Source of the DNA: Paenibacillus amylolyticus
GTDB lineage: Bacteria; Bacillota; Bacilli; Paenibacillales; Paenibacillaceae
NCBI RefSeq assembly: GCF_029689945.1
Contig: NZ_CP121451.1
Location: 1,488,001 to 1,552,000 of the forward strand
DNA: 64,000 bases
Direction: 5' to 3'
Shown: piece after piece, positions 1-9,380 of the stretch
Position numbering within the stretch: position 1 is the first letter of the stretch
Layout of the letters: each line of letters begins with the position of its first letter
Program-made: the position numbers and the translations under genes
The notes under the pieces: generated by a model
Told to the model about the DNA's origin: nothing
The model's database searches: none
The model's input: the letters and a program-made list of their open reading frames with translations, nothing else

Positions 1-2
1 TC

Positions 3-719
3 CGCTCCCTTATTCATTTCTCAGCTACATTGTCACCCCTTCGCTATTATCGGGATATGCTGGGTGCAGAGGAAGAAGATTATACATTGCAGATTCCCTC
101 ACCATTCCAGCGTGAACAGTTGGATGTGAGACTCATGCCCTTATCCGTGCGTTATAAAGACAGGGAGCAATCCCGGCGTCCCATTGCGGAGATGCTGCAA
201 CAGCTGGTAAGTGAATGGCCGCGCAGCAATCTGATGGTGTTTTTCCCTTCGTATCCTTATATGCGCGAGATCTATGACACCTATGCACAGCTTCCAAGTG
301 AAGCAGATACGGTCATACAGAAGCAGGGCATGAACGAACTGGAACGGGAGCAGTTCCTGGAAGGATTCCAGCCGAACCCTGAACGAACACGATTGGTGTT
401 TGCTGTCATGGGTGGTGTATTCTCGGAGGGTGTCGATCTGCCGGGAGACCGCTTGAATGGCGTGGTTGTAGTAGGTGCGGGGCTGCCGCAGATTGGCCTG
501 GAGAACAACGTACTACGTGATTACTATGACCGGACTGGACGCAACGGATTCAACTATGCCTATATTTTCCCGGGGATGAACAAGGTGTTGCAGGCGGGTG
601 GACGACTGATTCGAACGGAAGAGGACAAGGGTGTGCTCGTGCTGGTGGACGACCGTTTTATCCAAGAACCGTATCGTTCCCTGCTGCCCGAAGAGTGGCG
701 GGACTATAAGCGAATCTGA
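3..719 (+). CDS. DinG/XPD-like ATP-dependent helicase, C-terminal part (cut by window start)
   Basis: The reading frame is open from the first bases of the window, so only the last ~238 residues are present and no start is visible. The visible part matches the second helicase domain (HELICc2) of the DinG/XPD superfamily 2 group: FSATLSP near the start (motif IV region), GVFSEGVDLPGD (motif V) and QAGGRLIRTEEDKG (motif VI, with the arginine finger region). The family unwinds DNA with ATP and many members carry an Fe-S cluster upstream, which cannot be judged here. The family is clear; the exact paralogue (DinG or a YoaA-like protein) is not. A 192-bp palindromic element starts 30 bp after the stop. 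Confidence 0.85.
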   Translation, partial: RSLIHFSATLSPLRYYRDMLGAEEEDYTLQIPSPFQREQLDVRLMPLSVRYKDREQSRRPIAEMLQQLVSEWPRSNLMVFFPSYPYMREIYDTYAQLPSEADTVIQKQGMNELEREQFLEGFQPNPERTRLVFAVMGGVFSEGVDLPGDRLNGVVVVGAGLPQIGLENNVLRDYYDRTGRNGFNYAYIFPGMNKVLQAGGRLIRTEEDKGVLVLVDDRFIQEPYRSLLPEEWRDYKRI

Positions 720-748
720 TGAATGAACTACGTATGAAATGATGCATG

Positions 749-940
749 TATATAAGTTGAACTAATCATTTACACGATAACGGAGAGGATAGAAAAAACC
801 TGAAAAAGCGAAGCGTTCGCCTTTATCCCCGGATTTTCCCCTTCGGAAAAGGGAATCAAAAAATCTGGGGATAACAGCGATTGGAGGGTTGTTCTGTCAT
901 CGTAGTATCAGTGTAAATAATCTTTAGTTCAACTTATATA
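749..940. repeat. Long palindromic dispersed element, copy 1 of 4
   Basis: This 192-bp element has 17-bp perfect terminal inverted repeats: TATATAAGTTGAACTAA at 749-765 and its reverse complement at 924-940. Inside lie further imperfect arms, a small GCGAA/TTCGC hairpin, and a long central stem (TTATCCCCGGATTTT against AAAATCTGGGGATAA) closed by a CTTCGG loop. Three relatives occur near 23183, 27395 and 43236. It lies between the helicase stop and the amylase gene. The remainder of this 366-bp gene-free gap holds only the amylase ribosome binding site. Confidence 0.9.
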
Positions 941-1085
941 GCATATATTTTTTCAGATTTTTTCCTGTACATGATTGAAGGGTAGGGTGAAAGGGTTATA
1001 ACTTGGTTAGCAACGAACGAACAACGGCGATTACCCTATCCGTTCCGCGGTCCGCTTCGATAGCAATCAAGGAGGTCGGTTATTA

Positions 1086-2567
1086 ATGAAGAGAAATCAT
1101 ACCATGATGCAGTTTTTTGAATGGCACCTGGCTGCAGACGGAGATCATTGGAAGCGACTGGCTGAAATGGCCCCGGAACTAAAAGCCAAAGGCATTGACT
1201 CGGTATGGGTACCACCTGTAACCAAGGCAGTGTCAGCAGAAGATACAGGCTATGGTGTATATGATCTGTACGATCTGGGCGAATTTGATCAAAAGGGTAC
1301 CGTACGGACCAAATATGGCACCAAGCAGGAATTGGTGGAGGCCATTGCCGAGTGTCAGAAGAACGGAATTGCCGTCTATGTGGATCTGGTGATGAATCAC
1401 AAGGCCGGAGCTGATGAGACGGAAGTGTTCAAAGTGATCGAGGTTGATCCCAATGATCGAACGAAGGAAATTTCTGAACCTTTCGAGATTGAAGGCTGGA
1501 CCAAATTCACATTCCCGGGTCGCGGTGATCAATACTCCTCCTTTAAGTGGAGCTCTGAACATTTCAACGGTACGGACTATGATGCCAAGGGAGAACGGAC
1601 CGGTGTATTCCGCATCGCAGGTGAGAACAAGAACTGGAATCAGAATGTCGATGATGAGTTCGGCAACTACGATTATCTGATGTTCGCGAATATAGATTAT
1701 AATCACCCGGATGTGCGGCGCGAGATGATTGATTGGGGGAGATGGCTGATTGACACCCTCCAGTGCGGTGGGTTCCGGCTGGATGCCATCAAGCACATTA
1801 ACCATGAATTCATCAAGGAATTTGCAGCAGAGATGATCCGCAAACGCGGTCAGGACTTCTACATCGTAGGTGAATTCTGGAACTCGAACCTGGATGCATG
1901 TCGTGAATTCCTCGATACGGTAGACTACCAGATCGATCTGTTCGATGTGTCTCTTCACTACAAGTTGCATGAGGCTTCGCTTGCGGGCAGAGACTTTGAT
2001 CTCTCCAAAATTTTTGACGACACCTTGGTACAGACCCATCCTACCCATGCAGTAACCTTCGTGGATAATCACGACTCCCAACCTCATGAAGCATTGGAGT
2101 CATGGATTGGAGACTGGTTTAAGCCGAGTGCCTATGCGTTGACGTTATTACGTCGCGATGGTTATCCGGTTGTGTTCTACGGTGATTATTATGGCATTGG
2201 TGGACCTGAACCGGTGGATGGCAAAAAAGAAATTCTGGACATTCTGCTGTCTGCCCGCTGCAACAAGGCATATGGTGAGCAGGAAGATTACTTCGATCAC
2301 GCCAATACGATCGGCTGGGTGCGTCGCGGAGTAGAGGAAATCGAAGGCTCCGGTTGTGCAGTCGTTATCTCCAACGGGGATGACGGTGAGAAAAGAATGT
2401 TCATCGGAGAGCATCGTGCTGGTGAAGTCTGGGTGGATCTGACGAACAGTTGTGAGGATCAGATTACCATCGAGGAAGACGGCTGGGCTACCTTCCATGT
2501 ATGTGGTGGAGGTGTCTCGGTATGGGCCCTGGCTGAGCAGAATGAGGACTGTGCAGACGCGGAGTAA
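1086..2567 (+). CDS. Intracellular alpha-amylase (GH13)
   Basis: This 493-residue protein hydrolyses alpha-1,4 glucans. It starts directly with the catalytic barrel (MMQFFEWH) and has no signal peptide, so it should act in the cytoplasm on maltodextrins or glycogen-like substrates. The four GH13 regions are present: DLVMNHKAGAD (about 100-110), GFRLDAIKH (nucleophile Asp about 232), YIVGEFWNS (acid/base Glu about 263) and FVDNHDSQP (Asp about 330). The length suits the Bacillus liquefying or cytoplasmic alpha-amylase subgroup. An AAGGAGG ribosome binding site lies about 9 bases before the ATG. The gene stands alone, with a palindromic repeat before it and an intrinsic terminator after it. Confidence 0.92.
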   Translation: MKRNHTMMQFFEWHLAADGDHWKRLAEMAPELKAKGIDSVWVPPVTKAVSAEDTGYGVYDLYDLGEFDQKGTVRTKYGTKQELVEAIAECQKNGIAVYVDLVMNHKAGADETEVFKVIEVDPNDRTKEISEPFEIEGWTKFTFPGRGDQYSSFKWSSEHFNGTDYDAKGERTGVFRIAGENKNWNQNVDDEFGNYDYLMFANIDYNHPDVRREMIDWGRWLIDTLQCGGFRLDAIKHINHEFIKEFAAEMIRKRGQDFYIVGEFWNSNLDACREFLDTVDYQIDLFDVSLHYKLHEASLAGRDFDLSKIFDDTLVQTHPTHAVTFVDNHDSQPHEALESWIGDWFKPSAYALTLLRRDGYPVVFYGDYYGIGGPEPVDGKKEILDILLSARCNKAYGEQEDYFDHANTIGWVRRGVEEIEGSGCAVVISNGDDGEKRMFIGEHRAGEVWVDLTNSCEDQITIEEDGWATFHVCGGGVSVWALAEQNEDCADAE

Positions 2568-2641
2568 CGGTATGTGCTAGATAGGATAAGTATAGAGATG
2601 CCGTTAGTTATGAGAATGGTATATAGATCAATCGATAAACC

Positions 2642-2690
2642 ACCTGAACAGGGGAGCAAGCACTCCGATGTTCAGGTTTTTTTGCATTTT
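2642..2690 (+). terminator. Intrinsic terminator of the amylase gene
   Basis: The stem ACCTGAACA / TGTTCAGGT is followed directly by a run of seven T, 75 bp after the amylase stop codon. Confidence 0.85.
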
Positions 2691-2732
2691 TCTATATATG
2701 ACTGAAACACCATCCTAAAGAACCTAGCGCGT

Positions 2733-2930
2733 GCCTAACGAACTCAGCACACCTTATTTGCACCGAATTGGCATTATTGTAATCCTAACGAATCTCAGTA
2801 ACCTTATTACAGCCAAAAGTGATCCGAACAGCGCCAATTGGAGCAATATCAACAGATTAAAGCGTTTGAGATTCGTTAGAATACTGAAACCTAGGATTTC
2901 GATGCATTAAGGCTTCTAAGATTCGTTAGC
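2733..2930. repeat. Four-unit palindromic array A
   Basis: Two forward units (CTAACGAACTCAGCACACC near 2735, CTAACGAATCTCAGTAACC near 2785) are followed by two inverted units ending GAGATTCGTTAG near 2879 and AAGATTCGTTAG near 2929. Forward units end in CTTATT. Starts are about 50 bp apart within each pair. The same layout recurs near 11480, 41647 and 50532. No coding potential is seen. Confidence 0.85.
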
Positions 2931-2984
2931 TTAACTTGGGTTAATGCTCATCATAGGTAAACGAATCACTGCTGCAGATATGAA

Positions 2985-3082
2985 CATGGAGTAAAAAACA
3001 TGAAGTAAGAACATAGAGTAGAAAGATGAAGTAAAGAGACCGAATGAAAACATGAAATGAAACTTGAAGTGAAAATGAAACC
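2985..3082 (+). repeat. Purine-rich imperfect tandem repeat
   Basis: A run of degenerate ~11-17 base units built on ATGAAGTA / ATGGAGTA / ATGAAATGA. It lies between repeat array A and the lipoprotein gene. It is low complexity and no gene is supported here. Confidence 0.5.
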
Positions 3083-3226
3083 GTGGGGTTGTATATCTTA
3101 CTGTGTGGTACAATAATCCAAATATGGAGAGTTAGAATATCAAATGAGAAAAACAGATGTAAAAACCAAATGAGACAATGGAATAAACGATGTTCTTACA
3201 GAGGATTGTAGAAAAGGAGGGGTGGC

Positions 3227-3856
3227 ATGAGCCCGAAAAGAGAGTTGAACCGTTTCTTCCCGTTGGTCATATGTCTAGTGATAGCCCTGTGTCTAGGAGC
3301 ATGCGGTTTGGGAACAAACCAGGGACCAGAGGGCGAACCGAAGCGAACGGATAAATATACATATAATTCGGAGCGTAGAGATTTAAAAGGGCGGGTTACA
3401 AAGGAACTGGAATCGTTTCAGGAGCATTCGCCAGAGGAGTACAATTTGACTGCAACTGTGGATGTGAGTCATGTATCCGGAGTTGACCGGATTTCTTATG
3501 AAATATTGGTAAATGAGGTTCGGGTGCCTATGGTAAATGTTATTCAATCCTTCACCCTCGATCCCGAGATGATGAATCGAATCGATGCTGGAGAGCTATT
3601 TCATTCCAATGTGAGCAATACATACGAGGTAAGTCTGGAGCCGGATAAGGAACCGCTTGGATTGGGTTTGGGCAGGAGTTATACTTTGAAGCCGAAGGTA
3701 GAGATCGACAGCAATATCATCCAGCGTTATACAGATATGTATATCAAAATTTCCTATGGACCTCATGATCAGCGAACGGAAGATTATTTCCTTATCCAGG
3801 CGGAGCCTTCTCTGAGAACAATTGAGCTCATGAAGTTATGGGGAAAAGAAGAATAG
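3227..3856 (+). CDS. Putative lipoprotein of unknown function
   Basis: I do not recognise the family. The 209-residue product starts with positively charged residues, a hydrophobic stretch (FFPLVICLVIALCLGAC) and a lipobox LGAC with Cys about 25, so it should be a lipid-anchored exported protein. The mature part is hydrophilic, with predicted beta-rich stretches (YNLTATVDVSHVSGVDRISY) and no recognised catalytic motif. A strong AAAAGGAGGGG ribosome binding site supports the start. The gene sits alone and converges on the unknown gene at 3934. Confidence 0.75.
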   Translation: MSPKRELNRFFPLVICLVIALCLGACGLGTNQGPEGEPKRTDKYTYNSERRDLKGRVTKELESFQEHSPEEYNLTATVDVSHVSGVDRISYEILVNEVRVPMVNVIQSFTLDPEMMNRIDAGELFHSNVSNTYEVSLEPDKEPLGLGLGRSYTLKPKVEIDSNIIQRYTDMYIKISYGPHDQRTEDYFLIQAEPSLRTIELMKLWGKEE

Positions 3857-3908
3857 AAAAAGGCAGCACACTCCAGTTCCGTAACAGGAACCTGAGTAGA
3901 CGCTGCCG
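3857..3908 (-). terminator. Intrinsic terminator between convergent genes
   Basis: Read on the minus strand, GGCAGC / GCTGCC enclose an inner GGTTCCTG / CGGAACTGG hairpin and are followed by TTTTTC. This suits the end of the minus-strand gene at 3934. The T tract is on the minus side only. Confidence 0.7.
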
Positions 3909-3933
3909 ATTCATCTATTTCAAAATGATAACG

Positions 3934-4236
3934 CTATTTTTCTTCAAAATATTGATTCATCGTATCCCACATGTGATTGAACTCACTGCGTTCCATTGAA
4001 AATGCTCCGGGCTTTTCAGGCTTATGATGAGCAGTCGGCTTGAAGTTTAAGTATTCATGGTGTGTAGTGCACTCATAGTTTTTGCTGTTAACAAGGAATT
4101 CAACTCTATCCTTAAAGGGTCTTTCCAGTAATTTAACCACCATGATGTCTCCACTACTGGTGCTTCTTGCAGGAGAATATATCAAAAAGTAACCTTGTTC
4201 AAATCGATATTCAATAGCGATTACAATTACCTCCAT
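3934..4236 (-). CDS. Hypothetical protein, about 100 residues
   Basis: I do not recognise this protein. It is soluble-looking, rich in aromatic and charged residues (MWDTMNQYFEEK at the C terminus), with no membrane segment or motif I can name. The start is uncertain. The first ATG is immediately followed by GGAGGT, which looks like the ribosome binding site itself, so translation may begin a few codons downstream at a non-ATG codon, or a base may be missing here as in many genes of this window. A terminator follows it on the same strand. Confidence 0.55.
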   Translation of the reverse strand: MEVIVIAIEYRFEQGYFLIYSPARSTSSGDIMVVKLLERPFKDRVEFLVNSKNYECTTHHEYLNFKPTAHHKPEKPGAFSMERSEFNHMWDTMNQYFEEK

Positions 4237-4285
4237 TAGAATATAGATCGAATACGATAATATCCGATACTCTCTCTCCGTTTAC

Positions 4286-5029
4286 CTACTCCAGTTCAAA
4301 GGATTCCAGCGTACCCGCCATCCGCAGAACATGATCGCGGTTGAACTGTTTCCGTTTGTCCGCATCCGCGTACTCATCATGATAATGCATCAACACGGTT
4401 TTCTGTCTTACTTCCGCAGGCAGCTGCTCCAGATCTTTCAGGGAGGTATGAGATTTAATCACCAGATCATGCATATGGCATTCATGGAAAACCAGCTGCA
4501 CATCAGAAGCGACCTGTTCTATCCGTTCCTGATCGAGTGTACTGTCTGCACTGTAATAGAAGTAAGGTTTGGCGAGTAGGCCATTGCTGACCATACCAGG
4601 AACATGCTGCGTTCGAAACGTCTCGAACGTCACGCCGCCCAGCTCGAATGTGCCTCCATCTGGCAGGGGAACGACGTCGTAGTAATCACTCATGGTCCGT
4701 TCACCATCCGTTGTGTAGCGCATGCCGGGGGATAGAATGTTCCAGAGCGGGTCTACCAATTGTTCGTGGATGAACAGACGGGGTTTGCGGTCACCCACAA
4801 TTTGGGCGTAATAACCCAACATCTGTACACCGTTAATATGATCCTCATGCAGGTGGGTAACAAAGACGTTGTGAATAGCGGTCATGGGGAATCCATATTC
4901 CTTGAGTGCCTTGGCATTTGATTCCGGAAAATCAATGACCAGATGCGTGTCTTCGAATTCAGCCAACATACTATTGTGGTGCTGCTCTACGCTGAACATG
5001 TCTCCTGTGCCGAGAAAAGTAATTTTCAT
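4286..5029 (-). CDS. MBL-fold metallo-hydrolase
   Basis: This 247-residue protein belongs to the metallo-beta-lactamase fold, in the RNase Z/phosphodiesterase-like branch. MKITFLGTGDMFS is the usual first strand, and THLHEDH (about 58-64) is the HxHxDH metal-binding motif. Further ligands are plausible at the His and Asp residues of YYYSADST and HECHMHD. It should bind two divalent metals in the cytoplasm; the substrate cannot be read from sequence. It is transcribed divergently from uxaC across a ~200-bp region that carries a cre site. An AAGGAGATGAA ribosome binding site lies just before the ATG. Confidence 0.85.
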   Translation of the reverse strand: MKITFLGTGDMFSVEQHHNSMLAEFEDTHLVIDFPESNAKALKEYGFPMTAIHNVFVTHLHEDHINGVQMLGYYAQIVGDRKPRLFIHEQLVDPLWNILSPGMRYTTDGERTMSDYYDVVPLPDGGTFELGGVTFETFRTQHVPGMVSNGLLAKPYFYYSADSTLDQERIEQVASDVQLVFHECHMHDLVIKSHTSLKDLEQLPAEVRQKTVLMHYHDEYADADKRKQFNRDHVLRMAGTLESFELE

Positions 5030-5124
5030 TGCAAATTCATCTCCTTGTGTGGTCTTCAGATCAGCATTCTTGCGTTAAATCCAGTATACCTTGTTCCCGA
5101 ATATATGCCTAAATCAACCTTTTT

Positions 5125-5138
5125 TGATAACGCTATCA
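5125..5138 (+). promoter_or_regulatory. cre site (CcpA operator) upstream of uxaC
   Basis: TGATAACGCTATCA matches the cre consensus TGWNANCGNTNWCA at every position. It lies about 95 bp before the uxaC start, in the divergent promoter region shared with the metallo-hydrolase. CcpA control of a sugar-acid isomerase is expected biology; actual binding is inferred. Confidence 0.75.
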
Positions 5139-5233
5139 TTTTATATTGAACTTTGATGGCAAACAGTGTAGCGTAAAGATGGGAAGTGAACCCATATGAA
5201 CGTAAACTCACCTAAAGGGAGCGTGCGAGGCGA

Positions 5234-6676
5234 ATGAAATCTTTTCTGGATGAACAATTTCTACTGCACAATGAAACGGCGATCAAGTTATATGAGGATT
5301 ATGCCAAAGACATGCCGATTATTGACTATCATTGCCACCTCAGTCCTCAGGAGATCTACGAGAACAAAACCTTCGGCAACCTTACAGAAGCCTGGTTATA
5401 CGGTGATCACTATAAGTGGCGGCTCATGCGCGCGAACGGAATTGAAGAGCAATATGTGACCGGAGGCGAAGGCGTGACCAATTACGATCGTTTCCTGGCT
5501 TACGCCAAAACGGTACCCATGATGATTGGTAATCCGCTGTATGCCTGGTCTCACTTGGAATTACAACGCTATTTTGGTGTCTATGAAGTATTGAATGAGA
5601 CAAGTGCACCCGCCATCTGGGAAAAGGTAAATGCCAAACTGAACAGTGACGGATTCGGTGCACGTGATCTGATTACCAAATCCAATGTCACTGTTGTGTG
5701 CACAACCGATGATCCAACCGATTCGCTGGAGTATCATCTGAAGATTCAGGAAATCGAGGGCTTTGATACCGCCGTATTGCCATCCTTCCGTCCGGATAAA
5801 GGATTGGAATTGAATCGGGATACGTTCACTGAATGGGTGGGCAAGCTGTCGCAGGCATCCGGCAAGGCAATTTCCGATTATGAATCCTTCCTTGCTGCAT
5901 TGGAGTCCCGGGTGGAATTCTTCCATTCCGTTGGCGGCAGAGTCTCGGACCATGCACTCGATTATGTTCCTTACGGCGTGGCTACTCGCGAAGAGGCGGC
6001 TGCGATCTTTGCGAAGGCTCTTGCAGGTCAGAAGGTAACGCGTGAGGAAGAGGACAAGTATAAGACTGTGACGCTGACATTCCTCGGCAAACTGTATGCA
6101 GAGCGCGGCTGGGTCATGCAGTTCCACATCAATGCAGCTCGTAACAACAATACACGGATGTTTGCCAAGCTTGGACCGGATACCGGTTACGATGCCGTCA
6201 ATGATACACCGTTGTCGTCAGCGATGATCGGATTGCTTGATGCGTTGGAGCAGCAACAGGCGTTGCCCAAAACGATTCTGTATTCTTTGAATCCAAGGGA
6301 CAACGAAGTTCTTGCTGCAATCATTGGCAGCTTCCAGGGCGGAGGTATTCCAGGCAAAATCCAGCTTGGTGCAGCATGGTGGTTCAATGATACGAAGGAT
6401 GGTATGATCGCTCAGATGAAGGCACTGGCGAATGTGGGTCTGCTCAGCCGATTTGTCGGCATGTTAACCGATTCTCGCAGCTTCCTGTCATACACGCGGC
6501 ATGAGTATTTCCGCCGTCTGGTCTGCAATCTCATTGGTGAATGGGCTGAACAGGGCGAGGCACCGCAGGATATGGAGCTGCTTGGTCAGATCGTACAGGG
6601 CATCGCCTACAACAATGCAAAAGAATATTTCCCGTTTGCCTCCGTGCTTAAAACGGTCTCTGCTTCACAGTCTTGA
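5234..6676 (+). CDS. uxaC: Glucuronate isomerase
   Basis: This 480-residue protein isomerises D-glucuronate to D-fructuronate and D-galacturonate to D-tagaturonate, the first cytoplasmic step of hexuronate catabolism. The N-terminal DYHCHLSP (His33 and His35) is the conserved metal-binding motif of the UxaC branch of the amidohydrolase superfamily. WLYGDHYKWRLMRANG and WWFNDTKDGM are also family signatures. Length matches the usual ~470. No uxaB, uxaA or kdg genes lie nearby, so the rest of the pathway must be elsewhere. A perfect cre site upstream suggests glucose repression. The gene is followed by a terminator. Confidence 0.95.
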   Translation: MKSFLDEQFLLHNETAIKLYEDYAKDMPIIDYHCHLSPQEIYENKTFGNLTEAWLYGDHYKWRLMRANGIEEQYVTGGEGVTNYDRFLAYAKTVPMMIGNPLYAWSHLELQRYFGVYEVLNETSAPAIWEKVNAKLNSDGFGARDLITKSNVTVVCTTDDPTDSLEYHLKIQEIEGFDTAVLPSFRPDKGLELNRDTFTEWVGKLSQASGKAISDYESFLAALESRVEFFHSVGGRVSDHALDYVPYGVATREEAAAIFAKALAGQKVTREEEDKYKTVTLTFLGKLYAERGWVMQFHINAARNNNTRMFAKLGPDTGYDAVNDTPLSSAMIGLLDALEQQQALPKTILYSLNPRDNEVLAAIIGSFQGGGIPGKIQLGAAWWFNDTKDGMIAQMKALANVGLLSRFVGMLTDSRSFLSYTRHEYFRRLVCNLIGEWAEQGEAPQDMELLGQIVQGIAYNNAKEYFPFASVLKTVSASQS

Positions 6677-6757
6677 TGCATAACAAGCTCATCTAATCAT
6701 GCAATTTATGCAATAAGAAAGTCCGTCTTGTTTCTTTCATTTTATTTATTATATATA

Positions 6758-6816
6758 AAGCTCCCATGTCATACCCCGGGTTATCATGAACCGGAGGATG
6801 AAATGGGGCTTTTTTG
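6758..6816 (+). terminator. Intrinsic terminator of uxaC
   Basis: AAGCTCCCATGTCAT pairs with ATGAAATGGGGCTT, followed by a T run. The next ~160 bp (6817-6978) are AT-rich, with nothing else recognised. Confidence 0.75.
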
Positions 6817-6978
6817 TGGGTTTTATGGACGGCATTGCACACAATAAATATAACAAGCTTCGATGAAGGTACAAAGAAAAGTCATAGAAGGCAAAAAGAA
6901 AGTAGTCACAAAATCAAGTGCATTTAGGTTCTGGGTTAAAGGGTTATGTTAAAGGATTAATTGGTCATTTTTAGTTGT

Positions 6979-7007
6979 TTGACTTTCGCTATTCGCCAGC
7001 ATATACT
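6979..7007 (+). promoter_or_regulatory. Sigma-A-type promoter of the MarR/ABC operon
   Basis: TTGACT and TATACT are separated by exactly 17 bp and lie about 110 bp before the MarR start codon. Confidence 0.75.
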
Positions 7008-7027
7008 TAGTACACCTAATTAATTGT

Positions 7028-7062
7028 ACATCTATTTAATTGAAGTGCTATTTAATAGATGT
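7028..7062. promoter_or_regulatory. Candidate MarR operator
   Basis: A 9-bp perfect inverted repeat, ACATCTATT at 7028-7036 and AATAGATGT at 7054-7062, begins about 20 bp after the -10 hexamer. This position suits autoregulation by the MarR protein encoded next. Binding is inferred. Confidence 0.5.
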
Positions 7063-7114
7063 CCTATGATGTTGGATGTCTATGAAATGATAAAGAATGA
7101 AGGAGGAATCCATT

Positions 7115-7657
7115 ATGACGGGTATAGATCCGGTCGCTCAGAAGCTTTTGTACTCCATTATGCAGTTTAATAAAGGCAAATGGAGGCAACATAAACCTCA
7201 TGGGCGTAATCACAATGAAATTATGGTGTTGGCTTGTTTGCTGCATGGTACGCATCCAGGAGAACGTCTGGACTGGCGGGATAATCCGCCAGATTTTGAG
7301 AGAGAACTGAATGAGAGTCGCCCAGGGCTAAAAGTATCGGAAATCAGTGCGTTACTGCGGGTGAAATCACCAACCATTACCCCGGTTATTCGTGGGCTTG
7401 AGGATGAAGGGCTTGTCGAACGGACCATGGACCCGACGGATCGCCGTGCTGTGCGTATAACCATTACGGAGGCAGGGCGGAACATTATACGGGCAGCGCA
7501 TGAGGAGCGCATGCAGACGTTTAACCAGCTCGTCCAGCATTTGGGTGAGGAAGAAAGCATTCAATTGACGGAGTTGTTGACCAAGGTTTATACCTTTTTT
7601 GATACAGTGGTTTTCCAACAGACGGAGACGTCCACACAAGGAGATGATACGCCATGA
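7115..7657 (+). CDS. MarR-family transcriptional regulator
   Basis: A 180-residue winged-helix regulator. The DNA-binding part reads LKVSEISALLRVKSPTITPVIRGLEDEGLVERTMDPTDRRAVRITITEAG, split here into its parts: recognition helix around SPTITPVIRGLE, and wing DPTDRRAVRI, the MarR hallmark. I place the start at 7115 because AAGGAGG lies 8 bases before that ATG; an in-frame ATG at 7097 would contain the ribosome binding site. The stop overlaps the start of the ABC exporter gene by four bases, so it is the first gene of that operon and probably represses it until a toxic compound binds. Confidence 0.9.
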   Translation: MTGIDPVAQKLLYSIMQFNKGKWRQHKPHGRNHNEIMVLACLLHGTHPGERLDWRDNPPDFERELNESRPGLKVSEISALLRVKSPTITPVIRGLEDEGLVERTMDPTDRRAVRITITEAGRNIIRAAHEERMQTFNQLVQHLGEEESIQLTELLTKVYTFFDTVVFQQTETSTQGDDTP

Positions 7658-9380
7658 TGAAACTGTTTCGCATGCTGAAGCCTTACCGCATACCCATTAT
7701 CTTCATTCTGGTATTGGTACTGTTTCAGTCGCTTGCTGAATTGTACCTGCCTACGTTAATGGCAGATATCGTGAATTTCGGCATCATTAAAGGGGATATC
7801 CCTTATATTTGGCAGATTGGTGGATGGATGTTGGTCATCGCGATTGGTGGAACAGCGTGTTCGGTGATCGCCAGTTACCTCTCCTCCCGCACGGCGGGTG
7901 GATTTGCCAAACAACTTCGCAGCAGAGTATTCCGTCATGTGGAGAACTTCTCGCTTCAAGAGTTCGATAAGATGGGTACAGCCTCACTGATTACGCGTAC
8001 GACGAATGATATTACGCAGGTGCAGAACGTACTTACGATGATGCTGCGCATGATGATTATGGCTCCGCTCATGTGTATCGGGGGGTCTTCATGGCGGTAT
8101 CGCAGGACGCCAAATTATCTACGATCTTCCTGGTCGTACTGCCTGTACTGGGCGGAGCCATTGCGCTCATTGGTGCCAAGGGTTTGCCTTTGTTCAAAAC
8201 CATTCAGAAAAAGCTGGACCGACTCAACCTGGTGCTGCGTGAGCAGTTAACAGGGATTCGCGTCGTGCGCTCCTTTAACCGTGGAGAGCATGAGCGTGTA
8301 CGCTTTAACGGCGCCAACACGGAACTGAGAGATTCTTCGATCAAAGTCAATGTGCTCATGGCGACCATCATGCCTGTTATGATGCTGGTTATGAACTTTT
8401 CGATGATTGCCATTCTTTATTTTGGCGGAATGCGGATCGACAGTGGCAATATGAACATCGGTGCACTGATTGCCTTCATTCAATATGCGATGCAAATCAT
8501 GTTCTCACTGATTATGGTTTCCATGATCTTTGTCATGATCCCAAGAGCCTCAGCATCGGCAGAACGGATCAACGAAGTGCTTGATATGCAGCCGGATCTT
8601 AGCAATCCCGAGCAGCCTAGTGGCATGAAATCCATGCAGGGCATGATTGAGTTCGACCATGTAACTTTCCGTTATCCGGGCGCCGAGAATCCGGCATTGT
8701 CCGATATATCCTTCACAGCTCGCTCAGGTGAGACAACAGCAATTATTGGGGGTACGGGTTCCGGGAAATCGACATTGCTCAGTCTTATTCCACGATTCTA
8801 TGATGTGACCGAAGGCCGTGTTCGGGTCAATGGTACGGATGTGCGTGAACTTCGGCAGGAAGATCTTCGTGCCAAAATTGGCTTTGTCCCACAGAAGGCA
8901 GTCCTCTTCACAGGTACAATTGCGGAGAATATCCGTCACGGGAAAGACGATGCCACAATGGATGAAGTTGTTCATGCGGCTCGTACGGCCCAGGCAGAGA
9001 ACTTCATTACCGAAATGAAAGACGGATATGACAGCCTTATCGCACAAGGGGGTAACAACGTGTCTGGTGGACAAAAACAACGTCTGTCCATCGCTCGCGC
9101 ACTTGTTCGCCGCCCGGAAGTCTATATCTTTGATGACAGTTTCTCTGCGCTTGATTTCAAAACGGATGCCAAACTTCGTGCTGCGCTGAAGTCCGAAACG
9201 ACAGAAGCGGCTGTGCTGATTGTTGCCCAGCGCGTAAGTACGGTAATGGATGCTGATCGCATTCTGGTCATGGATGAGGGCCGAATTGTCGGTTCAGGAA
9301 CACATAAAGAGCTGCTGGAGCACAATGAAGTGTATCGCGAGATTGTATCCTCCCAGCTGACAGAGGAGGAGATCGCATGA
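7654..9380 (+). CDS. Heterodimeric ABC exporter, degenerate-site subunit (frame broken once)
   Basis: A multidrug-type half-transporter with an N-terminal membrane domain and a C-terminal ATPase. The frame breaks at a run of six G (8080-8085). With seven G the protein reads MCIGGVFMAVSQD without interruption and totals 575 residues, the normal length. The ATPase has Walker A GGTGSGKST, signature VSGGQKQR and Walker B VYIFDDSFSALD. The Asp after the Walker B Asp, in place of the catalytic Glu, is the mark of the degenerate-site partner in BmrCD/TM287-288-type heterodimers. Its stop overlaps the next gene's ATG. The break looks like a sequencing slip rather than real decay. Confidence 0.88.

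Noticed and set aside
1233..2087. A 284-codon frame on the minus strand inside the amylase gene
   Set aside because: It is antisense to a clear GH13 coding region with intact motifs; its product has no recognisable domain.
3922..3937. A second cre-like sequence, TGATAACGCTATTT
   Set aside because: It lacks the closing CA of the consensus and lies at the 3' end of a gene, not in a promoter.
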